A stretch of 64,000 bases of DNA from Symsagittifera roscoffensis (Eukaryota; Xenacoelomorpha; Acoela; Convolutidae). The notes beneath the pieces were generated by a model. The model ran no database searches and was not told where the DNA came from. It saw nothing but the letters and a program-made list of their open reading frames with translations. Numbering within the stretch: position 1 is the stretch's first letter; each line of letters begins with the position of its first letter. A program made the translations under genes and the position numbers. The stretch is from assembly GCF_963678635.1 (NCBI RefSeq), contig NC_087069.1:51780938-51844937 (forward strand). The letters are read 5' to 3'. Of the stretch, positions 12,631-22,028 are shown piece after piece.

Positions 12631-13040
12631 TGGAACCTGATCTAAACTACATTTTATGATTGGATAAATTAAATGTTTTACCAATGTAAAGTATTTAATA
12701 TTAACCAATCACGATCCATCTAACTAACAACCCACTTATTTGTAAGTGCTGAAGTTACTTGTAATTTCAGCACCAGAGAGATTTGAATTTAACTTAGAAA
12801 TTAGTTGGACTCTCCCGAGCACTTCAGCAGCCGCAATAAACCAGTATACCCTAGATCTATTGAGCCTAGCAGAGACTAGTTAAACAACCTGAGACTAGAT
12901 AGTATAAGAGTAAGATTAGGATCGGTATTAGACTAAGAAGTTGCACGAATCTATCCGGCCGAAAATAAGATAGCGTGACGAGCAGACGGTGTACCCTATC
13001 CGAAATTACTCTATGAGTTATACACTCCAGTCCTAACTCA
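12631..13040 (+). repeat. 5' LTR (410 bp)
   Basis: It begins TGGAACCTGATC and ends CCTAACTCA, so it has TG...CA termini. By eye it is identical to 26,134-26,543 over the whole length. The LTR presumably contains promoter and polyadenylation signals. An AATAAA lies about 205 bp in, which could be the polyadenylation signal. Confidence 0.93.
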
Positions 13041-13042
13041 TC

Positions 13043-13057
13043 TGGTGCGACCATAAG
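13043..13057 (+). promoter_or_regulatory. Primer-binding site, tRNA not identified
   Basis: TGGTGCGACCATAAG starts two bases after the LTR. The initial TGG pairs with a tRNA CCA end, as expected for minus-strand priming. The primer tRNA would end GGTCGCACCA; I cannot name it with confidence. Confidence 0.6.
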
Positions 13058-14297
13058 TCTCGAACAAGACCTTACTAGATTAGAATTAACCAAAATTAGA
13101 TTAGAAATTAGACAAAAACATTTACAAAATGTTATACGACAATAATTTAATTGAAATGTCTCTCCGACTCAATAGATCAGAGCCAATATTCCGAACCATA
13201 ACAGAACTACCCGGAATTGGAAGAAGACCTCGAACCAAAGACGACATACGACAAAGTAGAAACTTGCCGTATAGTTATATGATAGTTCGGCAAAAGCCAG
13301 AACAAACTTTTATATTTCGAATACTACTTGCAATGAATTTAGATTTCCATTTGCAAACATAAAACCTTGAAGTTACTCTTCAAAATCATTTCAGGCGCTA
13401 AACAAAATTAATATTATACAATAACGATTGATAAAAAGATCTAAGATCGTTTTCCTAAAACTCTGCAGTATTATACAAAACATGTTTGAAAAATATTTAT
13501 TGGAAAATAAAAATAAAAATTAGTAGCATGACAATAAATGGTTAGTAATCATAAATCACCCTGTTGTTCCAGCTTCCTCACCTAAAACATAACAGCAATC
13601 ATAAACCCACTAATATCATCAAAACACTAAATCTTTCCTTTACACAAATTTAAAACTTTATTAAAACTTAAAGTCACTTAATTTAAAATCAGATCATCAA
13701 GGCTTATCCTTGGATCTTAAATCATTTTCTACTTAATTAAATTTCAAACTTGATCATCAAGGCTTATCCTTGGATCAAACAGAACAACTTTGTTCTCCCC
13801 CACCCACTTAATTAGTGTCTAACGACCTCAAACGTCGATTCACTATCCAACCCTCTCTAAAAACCCAGGACTAATAGAAATTTTTAAACAAAACTAATCA
13901 TTCAAATTAGGATAAATAGTGAAGAACTTCGGTTATTCATCCTTCACTTGACCCCCCCCCCCCTCTTAACAGACCCAGGATAAATCTTAGACTTAGTAAG
14001 TTTAAAATAGTATCTAACGAACTACTCGCGTTCTAATTATACCTGAACCTTGTGGATCGATTTACTATTCTCCAACACTTGAACACAATCACTACCCCTA
14101 AGTAAGATTAAGTAAGTTAACACCTTAGCTTATACTAGTCACGAGAAAGTAAAAATCATTCTTCGGAATCGATATACTTTTCTCTCCAACCCTGAACAAA
14201 TAGACCCAGGTTAAGCTAACCAAAAAATCGTAAGGACTAACAGTTTAAGTAATTAGAATTCACTTAACAACTTTTTGCATCCGTCATCCTAAACCTT
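13058..14297 (+). other. Long untranslated leader of the LTR element
   Basis: About 1.24 kb separates the primer site from the first ATG of the ORF series. It contains a run of Cs at about 13,952-13,964 and a repeated phrase (GGCTTATCCTTGGATC, at about 13,701 and 13,761). A 77-codon frame at 13,129-13,362 has no recognisable domain and is not called. The leader may hold packaging or splice-donor signals. Confidence 0.5.
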
Positions 14298-14765
14298 ATG
14301 TCATTTAAAAACCTAGGAAATAAACAAACAATCGTTTTACACAATTGTGAAATAGATAACAAAAAATACGATCTTGTAATCACACCTCATACACAAACAG
14401 TTGGATACATTCGCACAAAACGACAAACACTAAAGAGGAAAATAATAACTAAACAAAGACAAATAACACGAAAAAGATTTTCAAAAAATCGAAACGCATT
14501 TTCAGAATCAGAAACCAACAGTTTAGACGAACTTTACAAACTAAAAGAATCAATAGATAAAAATTGCCCACTTCACGATCAAATATATTTTTCTGACTCA
14601 GAAACAACTTCAAATTCATCACAAAGAGGAAAAAGAAGAATAAAAAAACAGTACAAACACAAACCAGTACATTTATACAATTGGAATCAACCAATTCGAC
14701 ACATTAATAATTACATATTAACAGTCATCGAACGGAAAAATGAGTTCAACACACACCCCAGGTGA
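14298..14765 (+). CDS. ORF1 of the LTR element, small basic protein, unknown
   Basis: This 155-residue frame starts at the first good ATG after the leader. It is rich in K, R, N and T; the segment around residues 40-65 is strongly basic, followed by a serine/acidic patch. No Gag major homology region or zinc finger is visible. Its last 26 nt overlap ORF2 in the +1 frame. By position it should be the N-terminal part of a Gag-like product, but I do not recognise the family. Normal base use and an intact frame in a young element suggest it is expressed. Confidence 0.6.
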   Translation: MSFKNLGNKQTIVLHNCEIDNKKYDLVITPHTQTVGYIRTKRQTLKRKIITKQRQITRKRFSKNRNAFSESETNSLDELYKLKESIDKNCPLHDQIYFSDSETTSNSSQRGKRRIKKQYKHKPVHLYNWNQPIRHINNYILTVIERKNEFNTHPR

Positions 14766-15186
14766 CGAAACTCCAGACGATGATGAAATCTTTCCTTTTA
14801 TAGTAGATGCAGATACTGATAGAGGACAACACATATTTTGTCAAAATTTACTCGTAAATTTATTTGAACCCGGAATCAGTCCATGTAAAACAGAGTTCCC
14901 CGATGTAAAAATCAAAAGACAAATCATAGATCACTATCTAAAAGATATATGCAACATAACACAACAGTATGGAATCTACTCTATAGAATTCACTTCCCCA
15001 AACCATAATAATAGAACATATACTATTCAAACAGACGATCTTGATTTAGAATTTTCAAAAGTTTTTTCAGAATATATAAAAAGCATCCAATACCATAACT
15101 CACAAAGAGCAAACTCCATTTTCACCAATGAAGTTTTCGCAATAATATATAGTTATATTTCGATATTAGAAAATGACTCCCACTAA
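14740..15186 (+). CDS. ORF2 of the LTR element, possible capsid-like protein
   Basis: This 148-residue frame with its own ATG overlaps ORF1 by 26 nt and ORF3 by 14 nt, each time in the +1 frame. The N-terminus is acidic; the rest alternates charged and hydrophobic residues and could be helical. It lies directly before the CCHC finger of ORF3, where a capsid domain normally sits, but no capsid motif is recognised. Together ORF1 and ORF2 are about 300 residues, close to a small Gag. Translation could be by reinitiation or frameshifting. Confidence 0.55.
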   Translation: MSSTHTPGDETPDDDEIFPFIVDADTDRGQHIFCQNLLVNLFEPGISPCKTEFPDVKIKRQIIDHYLKDICNITQQYGIYSIEFTSPNHNNRTYTIQTDDLDLEFSKVFSEYIKSIQYHNSQRANSIFTNEVFAIIYSYISILENDSH

Positions 15187-18100
15187 TATTAATAATATAC
15201 AGGAATCAGAGACAGACCTCGTCGAAAAAATCACTGAAATACTTAATATTTACGAAAAGAACCCAAACTTTAAAGGCAAACCATCTTTCAAAAAATGGTG
15301 TAATTATTGCCGACGATACGGACATAGTATTTCCGAATGTAGACAAAAACAGCAAGATAGTCAAAATAAACCTCAAAAATACAAAGAACCAAATAAATCA
15401 TTCTATCAATACATGAAAAAAGATCAAAATTTACCGAACAAAACAGTTCACAGCAACAACAGTTCAGGAAAACCACTCCCGAACAATACAAATTATACAA
15501 GAAATCAATCCCCATATAACTCAAGTTATAGAGGAAGATCACCAGAACGAAGAAACACGTATAATTCATCACAAAATCACTACAATAGACCAAATAGTCG
15601 AAATAACTACTCCAGATCAAATTCAAAAACACAACGATTTGTTTCTAGATCTAATTCCCAATCAAGAAATAATTACTATCCAAACAATCAATCACGAAAT
15701 TCATCATACAATAGGAATAGAAACTACTCCTATAATCGAAATAGAAGTTATTCAAACAACCGAAACCAGAATTATCCGAACAATCGATCAAGGAATAACT
15801 CATATAATAGATCGAACTATAACAGACCAAACAATAATTACCAAAACAGATCGCGAAATAATTCACAAAATCGACACCCAAGTTATAATAATCGTTATAG
15901 AAATTATTCCCAATCACCACACCGGAATAATAATAACTATAATAACTCTAATAATCGCCACAGAAGTAGTACACCTAAACATCAAAGACAAATCAATCAA
16001 GTACAATCTAACCCAGAAACAACATCAGACCCTCCAGGTATTGATGACACAGTAACTGATACGTTACAACTCAATCAAATAAACTGTACATCATCAGATT
16101 CAGAAAGTGATACTGAAAACACTCGTTCTATCAATATGATAAAAGTCGAAAATGACTATGAATCTGTCATATATGAACAACCCTTTCCATCACACATATA
16201 TGAAAATCAATCAGAATTTCTTCAAAATTATTACACTACACCCATAAATTCCACACCAACGACGCAAGAAACAAACGAGATTAACACTACAGATCAAACC
16301 AATAAAAATACCAAAACAAAATGCTTGAATACAAACCACATTTATCAAAATATACAAAAAGAACAACCCAAAGAAAAAATCTGGACAATACCATTTCTCT
16401 TAGAAAGCCCAAGAAACAAAGAATTTCAACCACCAGACCTTGAAATCGATTTTTTAATTGATTCAGGAGCAGAATCAAACATAATAAACATTCCCACATG
16501 GAATGAAATAAAAACTTTACACCCAAAGCTAACACCTCTTGAAACCTCCAGTAAGCTAGCAACAGCACAAGGATCAACATTGATAAACTACGGAAAAATC
16601 CAATTATTTCTCCTCCCTACCAGAACAATGGAGCAAAGTAAAATTCTAAATAAGCCATTTAAACAAATATTCCATATCACTGATATTAAATATAATATCA
16701 TTGGAATACCATTTATTTCGAAGTATATACCAACAATTAACATCCTAAATAGTAAAATATTAATCAAAGATAAATATACAAAAACAAAAGAAACATCCTT
16801 AACATTTTTTCAAAGATTAAATAAACAACCACCATTCTTTTCAAAATTTTATCCGATATTTAACCAACAAAGAAAACACCTGAAACCACTATCAGGAAAC
16901 ATCTATAATTTTTCAATCAAACAAGTTCACCAATATGATAAAGAACAAAACAAACAAAAATTTTATATGTCAGATTTTGAATTCAAACCTATTCATAAGT
17001 TTTTCAAAATCACAATCTCTTCAATAAAATATTTAAAAAATTCGATTTCAGATATTATTTCCTTACATGTTTATAACAACACACCTTACCAAGTAACATT
17101 ACCTTTAGGACTTTTAGGATATTGTGAAACCAACGCTACAATATCACCAATACACGAAAAAGCCTATCGCGTAAATAATATACTCCAATTACTAGATATT
17201 TGCCAATCTACAATTCTTAATGAAGAATTATCTATAAATAATATAATAAGTAACGAAAACAGAAATACGGATTATTTCACAAAAACTCCATATTTCAAAC
17301 CTACATTCAACATAAGTAACTACACAGAAGACCAACAGAAATTTTTAACAATGTTTAATTTCCAACATTCACAAATAACACAAGACGAATTCGAAAAGTT
17401 AGCCAAACAGCTAATTAAATATTCATCAGTCTATGCAACATCAAAATTCGATGTTGGCAAAATCAGTTCATCACTACATCTCCCATTAAAACCAGACGCA
17501 GTTTTCAAAAAACAGAGAGCAAGTAAAGTACCAATTCACTTACATGATAAAGTAAACAGATTACTCGATATTTTAGAACAGTACAATATTATATCACCAG
17601 TTAATAAAGAAGAACAACCAAAAGGCAACACATTCATCAACCCCGTTATCATTCTAGCTAAAGGAGAATCATTAAAAATCGTTCTCGACGCTAGATACCT
17701 CAATTCACTTATAGATGAATCAAAATGCAATTGGCCCATCGAACCAATACAAGTTATTTTAACAAAAATAAACGGCAAATACTTCACAACCGCCGACATG
17801 AATAGTGCATACAATCAAATGCCACTAGATGAACAATCACGACGTTTAACACAATTTGTTATCGGAAACCAACAATATGAATTTAACCGCTTATTCTATG
17901 GAATATCCATAGGACCAGCAGCATTTTCAGCTTTTATGAGCAAAATTTTTAGACCACTAATACTTAAGAAAAACGCAATCACCTATCTAGACGATGTTTT
18001 TATGCAATCACAAACAAAAGACGAAATGTTCAATGTTTTAGAAAAATATCACCAAATACTTCAGAACGAAAATCTGAAGGCCGCCCCCGATAAATCACAC

Positions 18101-19630
18101 TTCTTTTTGACAAGAGTTAAATTCTTAGGACATAATATAGAAAGAAAAACAATCACTCCATTGAAATCACGCATTGACGCTATTCAAAAACTTCAACCAC
18201 CAACAAATAAAAAGAAAATCCAAGAATTCCTTGGAATGTTAAACTTTTTAAGTAAATATGTTTATAAAATGCAACTATATCTACGACCATTTTACAACAT
18301 CCTTAGACAACAAAATAATTTTGAATGGAATACAGAACATCAAGCACGATTCGAAGAAATAAAGAAACTTTTAACTGAACAAATTTCAAACACAATTCCA
18401 GACCCTGATCAACCATTTTATGCAATGTGCGATGCTTCGAACTTTGGCATCGGCGCAGCACTATTACAATCACATAATGGTACAAATAAAATGAACCTGA
18501 TATCAGCAAATTCCCGATTATTCACTCAAGCAGAGCTACGACTCTCAACTCTAATGAGAGAATGTACAGCCATAATATATACACTGACAGAATATGAATT
18601 TCTGATACTTGGATCACAACATCCCACAGTTTTATTCACAGACCATAAACCAATCATCTTTCTTTTTACACAAAAGTCTAATCCAAACCACCGAGTTTAC
18701 AGATTTCAATTAATTCTAATGAAATTCCCAAACTTACATATAGTTTGGACTGCAGGAAAAAATCTTGCATTACCAGACACCTTAAGTCGAAATACACCAC
18801 CTGAATTACTTACACGAAAAACAACAGTTGAAATACCCAAAAACATAAAATTCTACCTTGCAGAAAACGAAACATCACCCCGATTAGAATGCAAATATGC
18901 AGTTAAAACTGATATTGAACAATCACAAATAAATAATTTACAACATTTCCCACTTTATTTAGATTGTCAAAATAATCATTATGAAGTTGACCTACTTGGA
19001 ACATCAACTTTTAAACCAATTCCATATTCCCAATGGATAAAAAATAACACCCAACAAAAACGAACAAAACAACACCAAACTAAAAAAGACCATTTTCCAC
19101 TAATAGAAAAAGAAAATTTAACTGATAAAATAAATTTATCAGGACCACCAACAACCGATTCGAAATACACAATAAATCAAGTTTTTGATCTTCATGACCC
19201 ATTAGATACAATACCCTTATCTAAATTCGAAATTGAAAACATTTTTCTCCCTCCAACAGAAACGATTACAATTTCAACACTAAAACAATATCAAAATCTT
19301 GACCCGATAATTAGACAACTAAAATCATGGCATAAATATAAAACTAAACCTGTCAAGGCAGATTCAACCATTCTAGGAAACAAAACACTCCTCCGATACT
19401 TTCGCAAATTTAACAACACAACAATTAACGAAAATACAGACCTTTTAGAGTATAACCTAAATGAATCTACAGTTCCATGTCTCCCTTTAAGTATGATTCT
19501 TATAGCTTTTAATATTTCACATACACAAAATATTAAAGGACACTCTGGATCAGAAAAAAACATATTCAAATTTTATACAAAATTTTTACTTCCCAAATGC
19601 ACCAATCTGGATAAAAGTACTATGCAATGA
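15173..19630 (+). CDS. pol: ORF3: CCHC finger, NRSY-rich region, protease, RT, RNase H
   Basis: This 1485-residue frame begins at ATG inside the end of ORF2. A retroviral-type CCHC knuckle lies at residues 43-56 (C43, C46, H51, C56). Residues about 60-275 are extremely rich in N, R, S, Y and P, a nucleocapsid-like low-complexity region. The aspartic protease motif DSGA starts at D430. RT follows, with YLDD at 938-941, then RNase H with the CDAS motif at D1087 and TDHKP further on. The frame ends inside the integrase HHCC region (first His residues visible near 1450), where translation leaves the expected frame. Placing the nucleocapsid segment on the same ORF as pol is unusual for this superfamily. 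Confidence 0.9.
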   Translation: MTPTNINNIQESETDLVEKITEILNIYEKNPNFKGKPSFKKWCNYCRRYGHSISECRQKQQDSQNKPQKYKEPNKSFYQYMKKDQNLPNKTVHSNNSSGKPLPNNTNYTRNQSPYNSSYRGRSPERRNTYNSSQNHYNRPNSRNNYSRSNSKTQRFVSRSNSQSRNNYYPNNQSRNSSYNRNRNYSYNRNRSYSNNRNQNYPNNRSRNNSYNRSNYNRPNNNYQNRSRNNSQNRHPSYNNRYRNYSQSPHRNNNNYNNSNNRHRSSTPKHQRQINQVQSNPETTSDPPGIDDTVTDTLQLNQINCTSSDSESDTENTRSINMIKVENDYESVIYEQPFPSHIYENQSEFLQNYYTTPINSTPTTQETNEINTTDQTNKNTKTKCLNTNHIYQNIQKEQPKEKIWTIPFLLESPRNKEFQPPDLEIDFLIDSGAESNIINIPTWNEIKTLHPKLTPLETSSKLATAQGSTLINYGKIQLFLLPTRTMEQSKILNKPFKQIFHITDIKYNIIGIPFISKYIPTINILNSKILIKDKYTKTKETSLTFFQRLNKQPPFFSKFYPIFNQQRKHLKPLSGNIYNFSIKQVHQYDKEQNKQKFYMSDFEFKPIHKFFKITISSIKYLKNSISDIISLHVYNNTPYQVTLPLGLLGYCETNATISPIHEKAYRVNNILQLLDICQSTILNEELSINNIISNENRNTDYFTKTPYFKPTFNISNYTEDQQKFLTMFNFQHSQITQDEFEKLAKQLIKYSSVYATSKFDVGKISSSLHLPLKPDAVFKKQRASKVPIHLHDKVNRLLDILEQYNIISPVNKEEQPKGNTFINPVIILAKGESLKIVLDARYLNSLIDESKCNWPIEPIQVILTKINGKYFTTADMNSAYNQMPLDEQSRRLTQFVIGNQQYEFNRLFYGISIGPAAFSAFMSKIFRPLILKKNAITYLDDVFMQSQTKDEMFNVLEKYHQILQNENLKAAPDKSHFFLTRVKFLGHNIERKTITPLKSRIDAIQKLQPPTNKKKIQEFLGMLNFLSKYVYKMQLYLRPFYNILRQQNNFEWNTEHQARFEEIKKLLTEQISNTIPDPDQPFYAMCDASNFGIGAALLQSHNGTNKMNLISANSRLFTQAELRLSTLMRECTAIIYTLTEYEFLILGSQHPTVLFTDHKPIIFLFTQKSNPNHRVYRFQLILMKFPNLHIVWTAGKNLALPDTLSRNTPPELLTRKTTVEIPKNIKFYLAENETSPRLECKYAVKTDIEQSQINNLQHFPLYLDCQNNHYEVDLLGTSTFKPIPYSQWIKNNTQQKRTKQHQTKKDHFPLIEKENLTDKINLSGPPTTDSKYTINQVFDLHDPLDTIPLSKFEIENIFLPPTETITISTLKQYQNLDPIIRQLKSWHKYKTKPVKADSTILGNKTLLRYFRKFNNTTINENTDLLEYNLNESTVPCLPLSMILIAFNISHTQNIKGHSGSEKNIFKFYTKFLLPKCTNLDKSTMQ

Positions 19631-19679
19631 CTGTATAGTATGTCAACTAAATAAACCTTACCCAAATCAAACTAAATAG
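19604..19679 (+). pseudogene. Integrase HHCC segment out of frame (two compensating shifts)
   Basis: The two cysteines expected after the HH pair are readable in another frame at about 19,608-19,676 (CNDC followed by CQLNK). ORF3 stops at 19,628-19,630, and the integrase core resumes in the ORF3 frame by about 19,679. One shift near 19,607 and one near 19,672 would compensate each other. Either this copy carries two indels, or a programmed event or sequence error is involved. The core catalytic domain is unaffected. Confidence 0.65.
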
Positions 19680-21004
19680 AACAAAAACAAGATTTTAAAG
19701 GACAGAGTTTGTACTTTAATCACCGTATCTCATTTGATACTAAAGGCCCAATTTCACCCTCATCAGAAGGAAACTCCTACATTATGGTAATTGTTGACGC
19801 ATTCACACACTATGTAGCACTTAACCCAGTACCACATTGTAATGCTTATTACGCATATACAACACTTTATGAACACTGGATAGCAAAATTTGGACTACCA
19901 GAAATTTTAGTCACAGACAATGGTACAGAATTTATAAATAATGAAATAATAACACTATGTCATTTATACAACAATAAACACAAACCACGTACATCTCATG
20001 CACCTTGGACAAACGGCTTAGTCGAAGGTATGAACCGTTCACTACAAGAATATCTTAGATGTATCATCAACGGAAATGATACAAAATATACCGAATGGTC
20101 AGCAGATGTAAAATTATTTCCCTTAGCATATAATTCACAAATTACGACAACTTTAGGAATGTCACCATACGAAATGGTTTTTAACCAAAAGCCACGCAAA
20201 CCAATAATGTTTACAGCAAATTCACATAAAAACGCACAAGGTTATTGTCAACCAAATAAAGACTCAATTTGTTATAACCTACCTTTACATACACACGATG
20301 AAGATCATTTTCATCACCCACAAATTCTTAAATTAGCCTCCGGTACACACACCGAATGGATTTTAAATAGAGATAAGAAACACAATGAAATTTACCAAAA
20401 AATAACGAAAAAGTTATTACAAAGACAAAACATAAATGAACAAATCAATTCACGTTTTACACCAGCTTCCGATTTAAAAATTGGAACATTTGTTCTTATA
20501 CCTAATTTTAATACTCAAAAAGGAATTTCTAAAAAATTACAACCCCTCCGAAAAGGACCCTACCAAATAATTGCAAGACCCACTGATGTCACATATAAAA
20601 TTATCGACTCCAATAAAAAAGAAATCGTTCAGCACCGAAACAACCTATTACCTTACTACCCAAAAGAATACGCACTCCGCGAATTAACCCAATTATATTC
20701 CTTCACAGGATTAAAAATAGTTCAAAACGAACCACATCTGAAAAATACAGAACAAAATGATAACCCCACCGAAAATCAAAACACAAACCCAACCGCTACC
20801 AAAAACACTACAAAAAATCTAGACCATAAAGAATCCCAAAAGCAAAGAAAAAATAGAAAAATGACAGAACAAATAATACCCCAAGAAGAAATAGACAAAT
20901 CAGAACATAGAAAAACAACAAGACTCCGAAATCAACCACGTAAAAACTACAAAATGTTTATCCCCCAATCTAAAATATTAAAGAAAGTAGAATTTAAAAA
21001 GTAA
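19679..21004 (+). CDS. Integrase core and C-terminal domain
   Basis: Open frame without an in-frame ATG at its start; the first possible non-ATG start is TTG at 19,709. Counting from there, catalytic residues are D10 (FDTKGP), D70 (TDNGTEF) and E106 (NGLVEGMNRS), a perfect D,D-35-E spacing. A GPY/F-type module (KGPYQIIARPT, about residue 287) and HRNNLLPYYPKE follow, as in Ty3/gypsy integrases. The tail is long, charged and N/T/K-rich. It is normally made as the C-terminal part of Pol; here it is separated from RT-RNase H by the shifts in the HHCC region. Confidence 0.88.
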   Translation, partial: EQKQDFKGQSLYFNHRISFDTKGPISPSSEGNSYIMVIVDAFTHYVALNPVPHCNAYYAYTTLYEHWIAKFGLPEILVTDNGTEFINNEIITLCHLYNNKHKPRTSHAPWTNGLVEGMNRSLQEYLRCIINGNDTKYTEWSADVKLFPLAYNSQITTTLGMSPYEMVFNQKPRKPIMFTANSHKNAQGYCQPNKDSICYNLPLHTHDEDHFHHPQILKLASGTHTEWILNRDKKHNEIYQKITKKLLQRQNINEQINSRFTPASDLKIGTFVLIPNFNTQKGISKKLQPLRKGPYQIIARPTDVTYKIIDSNKKEIVQHRNNLLPYYPKEYALRELTQLYSFTGLKIVQNEPHLKNTEQNDNPTENQNTNPTATKNTTKNLDHKESQKQRKNRKMTEQIIPQEEIDKSEHRKTTRLRNQPRKNYKMFIPQSKILKKVEFKK

Positions 21005-21604
21005 TTTTAAGATTTTATACTTCACAATCTTGAAACCTCCGTAACATTTTTCATTTCAATTTTTCAAAATAACATGCTCACAAGTACGCAATAATTCTAG
21101 TTCAAAATAAACCAATAGGATTCATCCAATCCGCCACTTTCTCTAACTTAAACTAAGATCAATTAGACGAATAATCTAGAACTCCAGGCACATCTCTAAC
21201 TATAACTTTACAACCTCCAGGTCAAAAATAAGCAAACCACTCCAACTTGACAGCTAAAATAAATATCACCATAATACCGTACCCCTCCCTTATCAAATAA
21301 CCCAAAGATCAACAATATTTCCCCAACTCAGACCACGAATACCCCCAAAACAAATTTGATAACTTAGCCTAAAGTAACAAAATGAAGATTTTAATTAGCC
21401 TAAAGTATAAAAATCTCACCATACCCCGGATCATTTGACAAACAAAAATAAAGAAAAAGACGACCTCCCGATCACCATAAAAATTGCCCCCAACAAATTT
21501 TTACAAAACTCAACCCACTTGTCAAAAAACTAATAAATAATTCGACCACACTAGAAAATCGCCTCAAACAGCAAAAAATATTCGACCAAGAGATCATTTC
21601 TTAA
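21005..21604 (+). other. Non-coding spacer after integrase
   Basis: About 600 bp, A- and C-rich on this strand, with stops in all frames. Position fits an intercistronic region or intron upstream of the post-integrase ORFs. No clear motif is seen. Confidence 0.5.
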
Positions 21605-21835
21605 ATGCTCTTCTCTCAAACAGTTGCTCAAATACTTATAAATTTTAAACATTTTTTTTCAATACTTGAAGCCTTTATAATATTTCTTTTTGATATACTT
21701 GAATCTTTTCTAATAATCTTAATCATTTTTTGTAACATTTTTTTAATTTTCTACACTATACTCGAACTATTCCTCCAACTTTCCAAAACCCTTGAATATA
21801 TCCACAGGTACGATTTTAACAACTTGTCTAAATGA
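21605..21835 (+). CDS. Small hydrophobic ORF with predicted membrane helices
   Basis: This 76-residue frame starts with ATG. Residues about 15-60 are almost entirely F, I, L and V with a few E and S, enough for two membrane-spanning helices. The last codons overlap the next ORF as ATGA (21,832-21,835), a typical stop-start arrangement for coupled reinitiation. No family is recognised. It lies between integrase and the Pro/Gln-rich frame, so it could be a viroporin-like accessory protein. AT-rich sequence can give hydrophobic frames by chance, so this stays tentative. Confidence 0.45.
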   Translation: MLFSQTVAQILINFKHFFSILEAFIIFLFDILESFLIILIIFCNIFLIFYTILELFLQLSKTLEYIHRYDFNNLSK

Positions 21836-22020
21836 TACGAACAATTTTCAGTAGAACTGATATTTTTTTATTGTTTGTAATTTTCATAACATTTTTATCA
21901 TCCCTCATTCTGACCATATGTAAATGTATAAAGAAAGCAATCATCACATTTGCCCTAGCAACAATTTTCCTAATTATTTTTTTGGAAGAATATTATAATA
22001 AACACAAATTTTCTCACTAA
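21832..22020 (+). CDS. Second small membrane ORF, ATGA overlap with the previous one
   Basis: This 62-residue frame begins at the ATG that overlaps the TGA stop of the preceding ORF. Two hydrophobic segments (about residues 12-30 and 36-50) are separated by a short basic loop containing CKCIKK. The C-terminus is charged. The predicted topology is two helices with a basic turn. Function unknown. The pairing of two membrane ORFs with a 4-base overlap argues for translation of both, but no homologue is known to me. Confidence 0.45.
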   Translation: MIRTIFSRTDIFLLFVIFITFLSSLILTICKCIKKAIITFALATIFLIIFLEEYYNKHKFSH

Positions 22021-22028
22021 AGTAATAA

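Noticed and set aside
15288-15920. Minus-strand frames rich in Y, C, F and L
   Set aside because: They are antisense shadows of the N/R/S/Y-rich region of ORF3.
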